Assembly (NCBI GenBank): GCA_963855995.1
Contig: OY979717.1
Span: 29,242,246-29,306,245, forward strand
Direction: 5' to 3'
Source: Muricea muricata
Taxonomy: Eukaryota; Cnidaria; Anthozoa; Malacalcyonacea; Plexauridae
DNA: 64,000 bases
Below, in pieces: positions 62,801 to 64,000 of this stretch (the first letter of the stretch is position 1; each line of letters starts with the position of its first letter). Both the position numbers and the translations under genes were made by a program. The notes under the pieces are model-generated. The model made no database searches. It worked only from the letters and a program-made list of their open reading frames with translations, and was not told the DNA's origin.

Positions 62801-64000
62801 GTATTATTGAAAGTTTATATTAAGAAGAGTTTACAAGGTCGCATACTTACATTCATAATAAATGCATAGTGACGCCCATAGCAAGGACAACTTACAGTAT
62901 GCTGTGTTTACATTCTGGTTAGAAATGTGCATGATATATATAGTGCCGGCAAGTTTTCACCCAGATATCACACATACATTACTAATTTACATATTTACAT
63001 TCAAGAGTCATCCAACAGTTACTTGAAAAACGATTGTCCTTAAACCTTAAACTCCAAGCGCTCAACGCATAATTGAGCTTTGCGGGTATTTGTGAAAGGA
63101 CTGTTGACCTAGGGAGAAATTTGCTCTCTAAGAAATGACTTCCATACTACATTTCTGAACTGATTAAACGGTGCTCCCACCCTGCTCTGTAGGTTTAAAG
63201 TTTATGTTTTGAAAGGACAACGTATTTGGGTCGAGCTCTGAAAAATCTCAGTGATTTTTTATTGTGTTAATGATTGTTGATTTTATTCACAAAAAATTAC
63301 CATTAACTTAAATAGTATTATTTAAAAGAAGAGCTACGAGTGTTTTAAATGATGGTTCATTTTGTATAAATTGATTAATTGGTGAAGGAATTTTCAAAAT
63401 GAAGTTTGTCTTAGCCGAAAAATGAAGCCGAGAATCCAAATTAAGGTAAATAACTTCATCGCATGCTACGGTAAAGATTCTCTTTGTGCTTTTTTCGTGA
63501 ACTATTACTGACCACAATAGAATGTTTGCCATTCTGCCCAAAGAAAAAGCGCGGCAGGTGATGCGCCGTAATGCGATGTAGCTGCATTCTTTTGCAATTA
63601 TAACTATACAGTATAATTTTTTCTGTACATTTAGTCACAATGCTGTCAAATATTTTAAGCCGCATGACAAACAGTTCAAATAGGAAATCTGCAAGCGAGT
63701 ATAAAGTGATAATTAAGACGTTGACTTTAAATTCAATCATCAAAAACTAGTGCCCTCTTCTTTTTAAGTCGTCTTAAAGCGAAAAATCTTGTTTATTACT
63801 ACCTTCACTGGCAGAGTGAGTTCAAGATCTTGCCCACGAGGAGAGTTTTAACACTTTAAACCTCTATACCTTTACAGTACCATGCAGTACTAAAATGAGT
63901 CACCAAAAAAAGTGAAGTTCAAACGGCAAACAGATATTAAATATGTAGTCACGTAAAAAATTAAATACTTTTCATTGACCGTCACAAACTAATACAATCT
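58362..64000. repeat. Second copy of the IL-17 palindromic duplicon (direct repeat of 30.48-37.73 kb)
   Basis: Collinear with 30480-37732 throughout. Examples are GAGCGCGCAAGGGATGATGG at about 33211 and 59350, the segment at 34780-34975 against 60900-61095, and GACCCAAATGACTGACTAGC at about 35990 and 62237. It lacks the 1.6-kb intron insertion of copy A and has ~110 bp extra at about 61797-61908. The last bases match position 37732, so the window ends about 440 bp before the place where a plus-strand IL-17 exon 1 would start. Confidence 0.92.

Overview
The window looks like AT-rich, repeat-dense metazoan nuclear DNA, most likely from an anthozoan cnidarian such as a stony coral or anemone. 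The reasons are spliced GT-AG genes, several animal transposon classes in one locus (BEL/Pao, CR1/L2-like LINEs, hAT, Crypton-like, Harbinger-like MITEs), abundant interstitial TTAGGG-type repeats, and small secreted proteins with an interleukin-17 (IL-17)-like fold. The species cannot be fixed from the sequence alone. I found no tRNA, rRNA or CRISPR array.

Layout. 1-2.4 kb: the 3' end of a BEL/Pao retrotransposon (RNase H, integrase, probable 3' LTR). 2.6-7.8 kb: palindromic MITEs, a 0.64-kb foldback, an inverted-repeat pair and a LINE 3' end. 8.0-8.9 kb: an intact secreted, tail-anchored or GPI-type protein gene on the minus strand with three identical 22-residue repeats. 9.1-11.2 kb: two copies of one minisatellite in opposite orientation. 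11.5-12 kb: another LINE 3' end. 12.0-19.65 kb: three tandem copies of a ~2.6-kb repeat, used here as natural empty sites to define several younger insertions. 21.3-22.8 kb: a decayed LINE. 22.8-27.4 kb: mostly plain AT-rich DNA with two MITEs.

29-64 kb is the most notable part: a duplicated cluster of IL-17-like cytokine genes. Two copies are intact, two-exon genes (38.17-38.84 kb and 46.88-47.78 kb, both plus strand). Two are pseudogenes on the minus strand (30.2-33.65 kb and 58.36-59.80 kb). One more is only an orphan promoter at about 42.7 kb. The copies form head-to-head (divergent) units whose arms are inverted repeats. The first unit spans about 29.1-40.3 kb with its centre near 35.9 kb. 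A direct second copy of that unit starts at 58.36 kb and runs off the right edge, so a further plus-strand gene is predicted just outside the window. The proteins keep the IL-17 CPW...R-x-P...A-x-C-x-x-x-C signature but carry Tyr-x-Tyr where the canonical family has its C-terminal Cys-x-Cys.

48-58.4 kb lies between these units and is a nest of mobile DNA: two foldbacks with the same core but different arms, a 1.64-kb TIR element, and a Crypton-type tyrosine-recombinase gene (decayed, with two introns) bracketed by 29-bp inverted repeats. A hAT element has jumped in just ahead of the recombinase, and a CR1-like LINE fragment sits inside that hAT. The right end of the Crypton-like element is what truncates the 58-kb IL-17 pseudogene.
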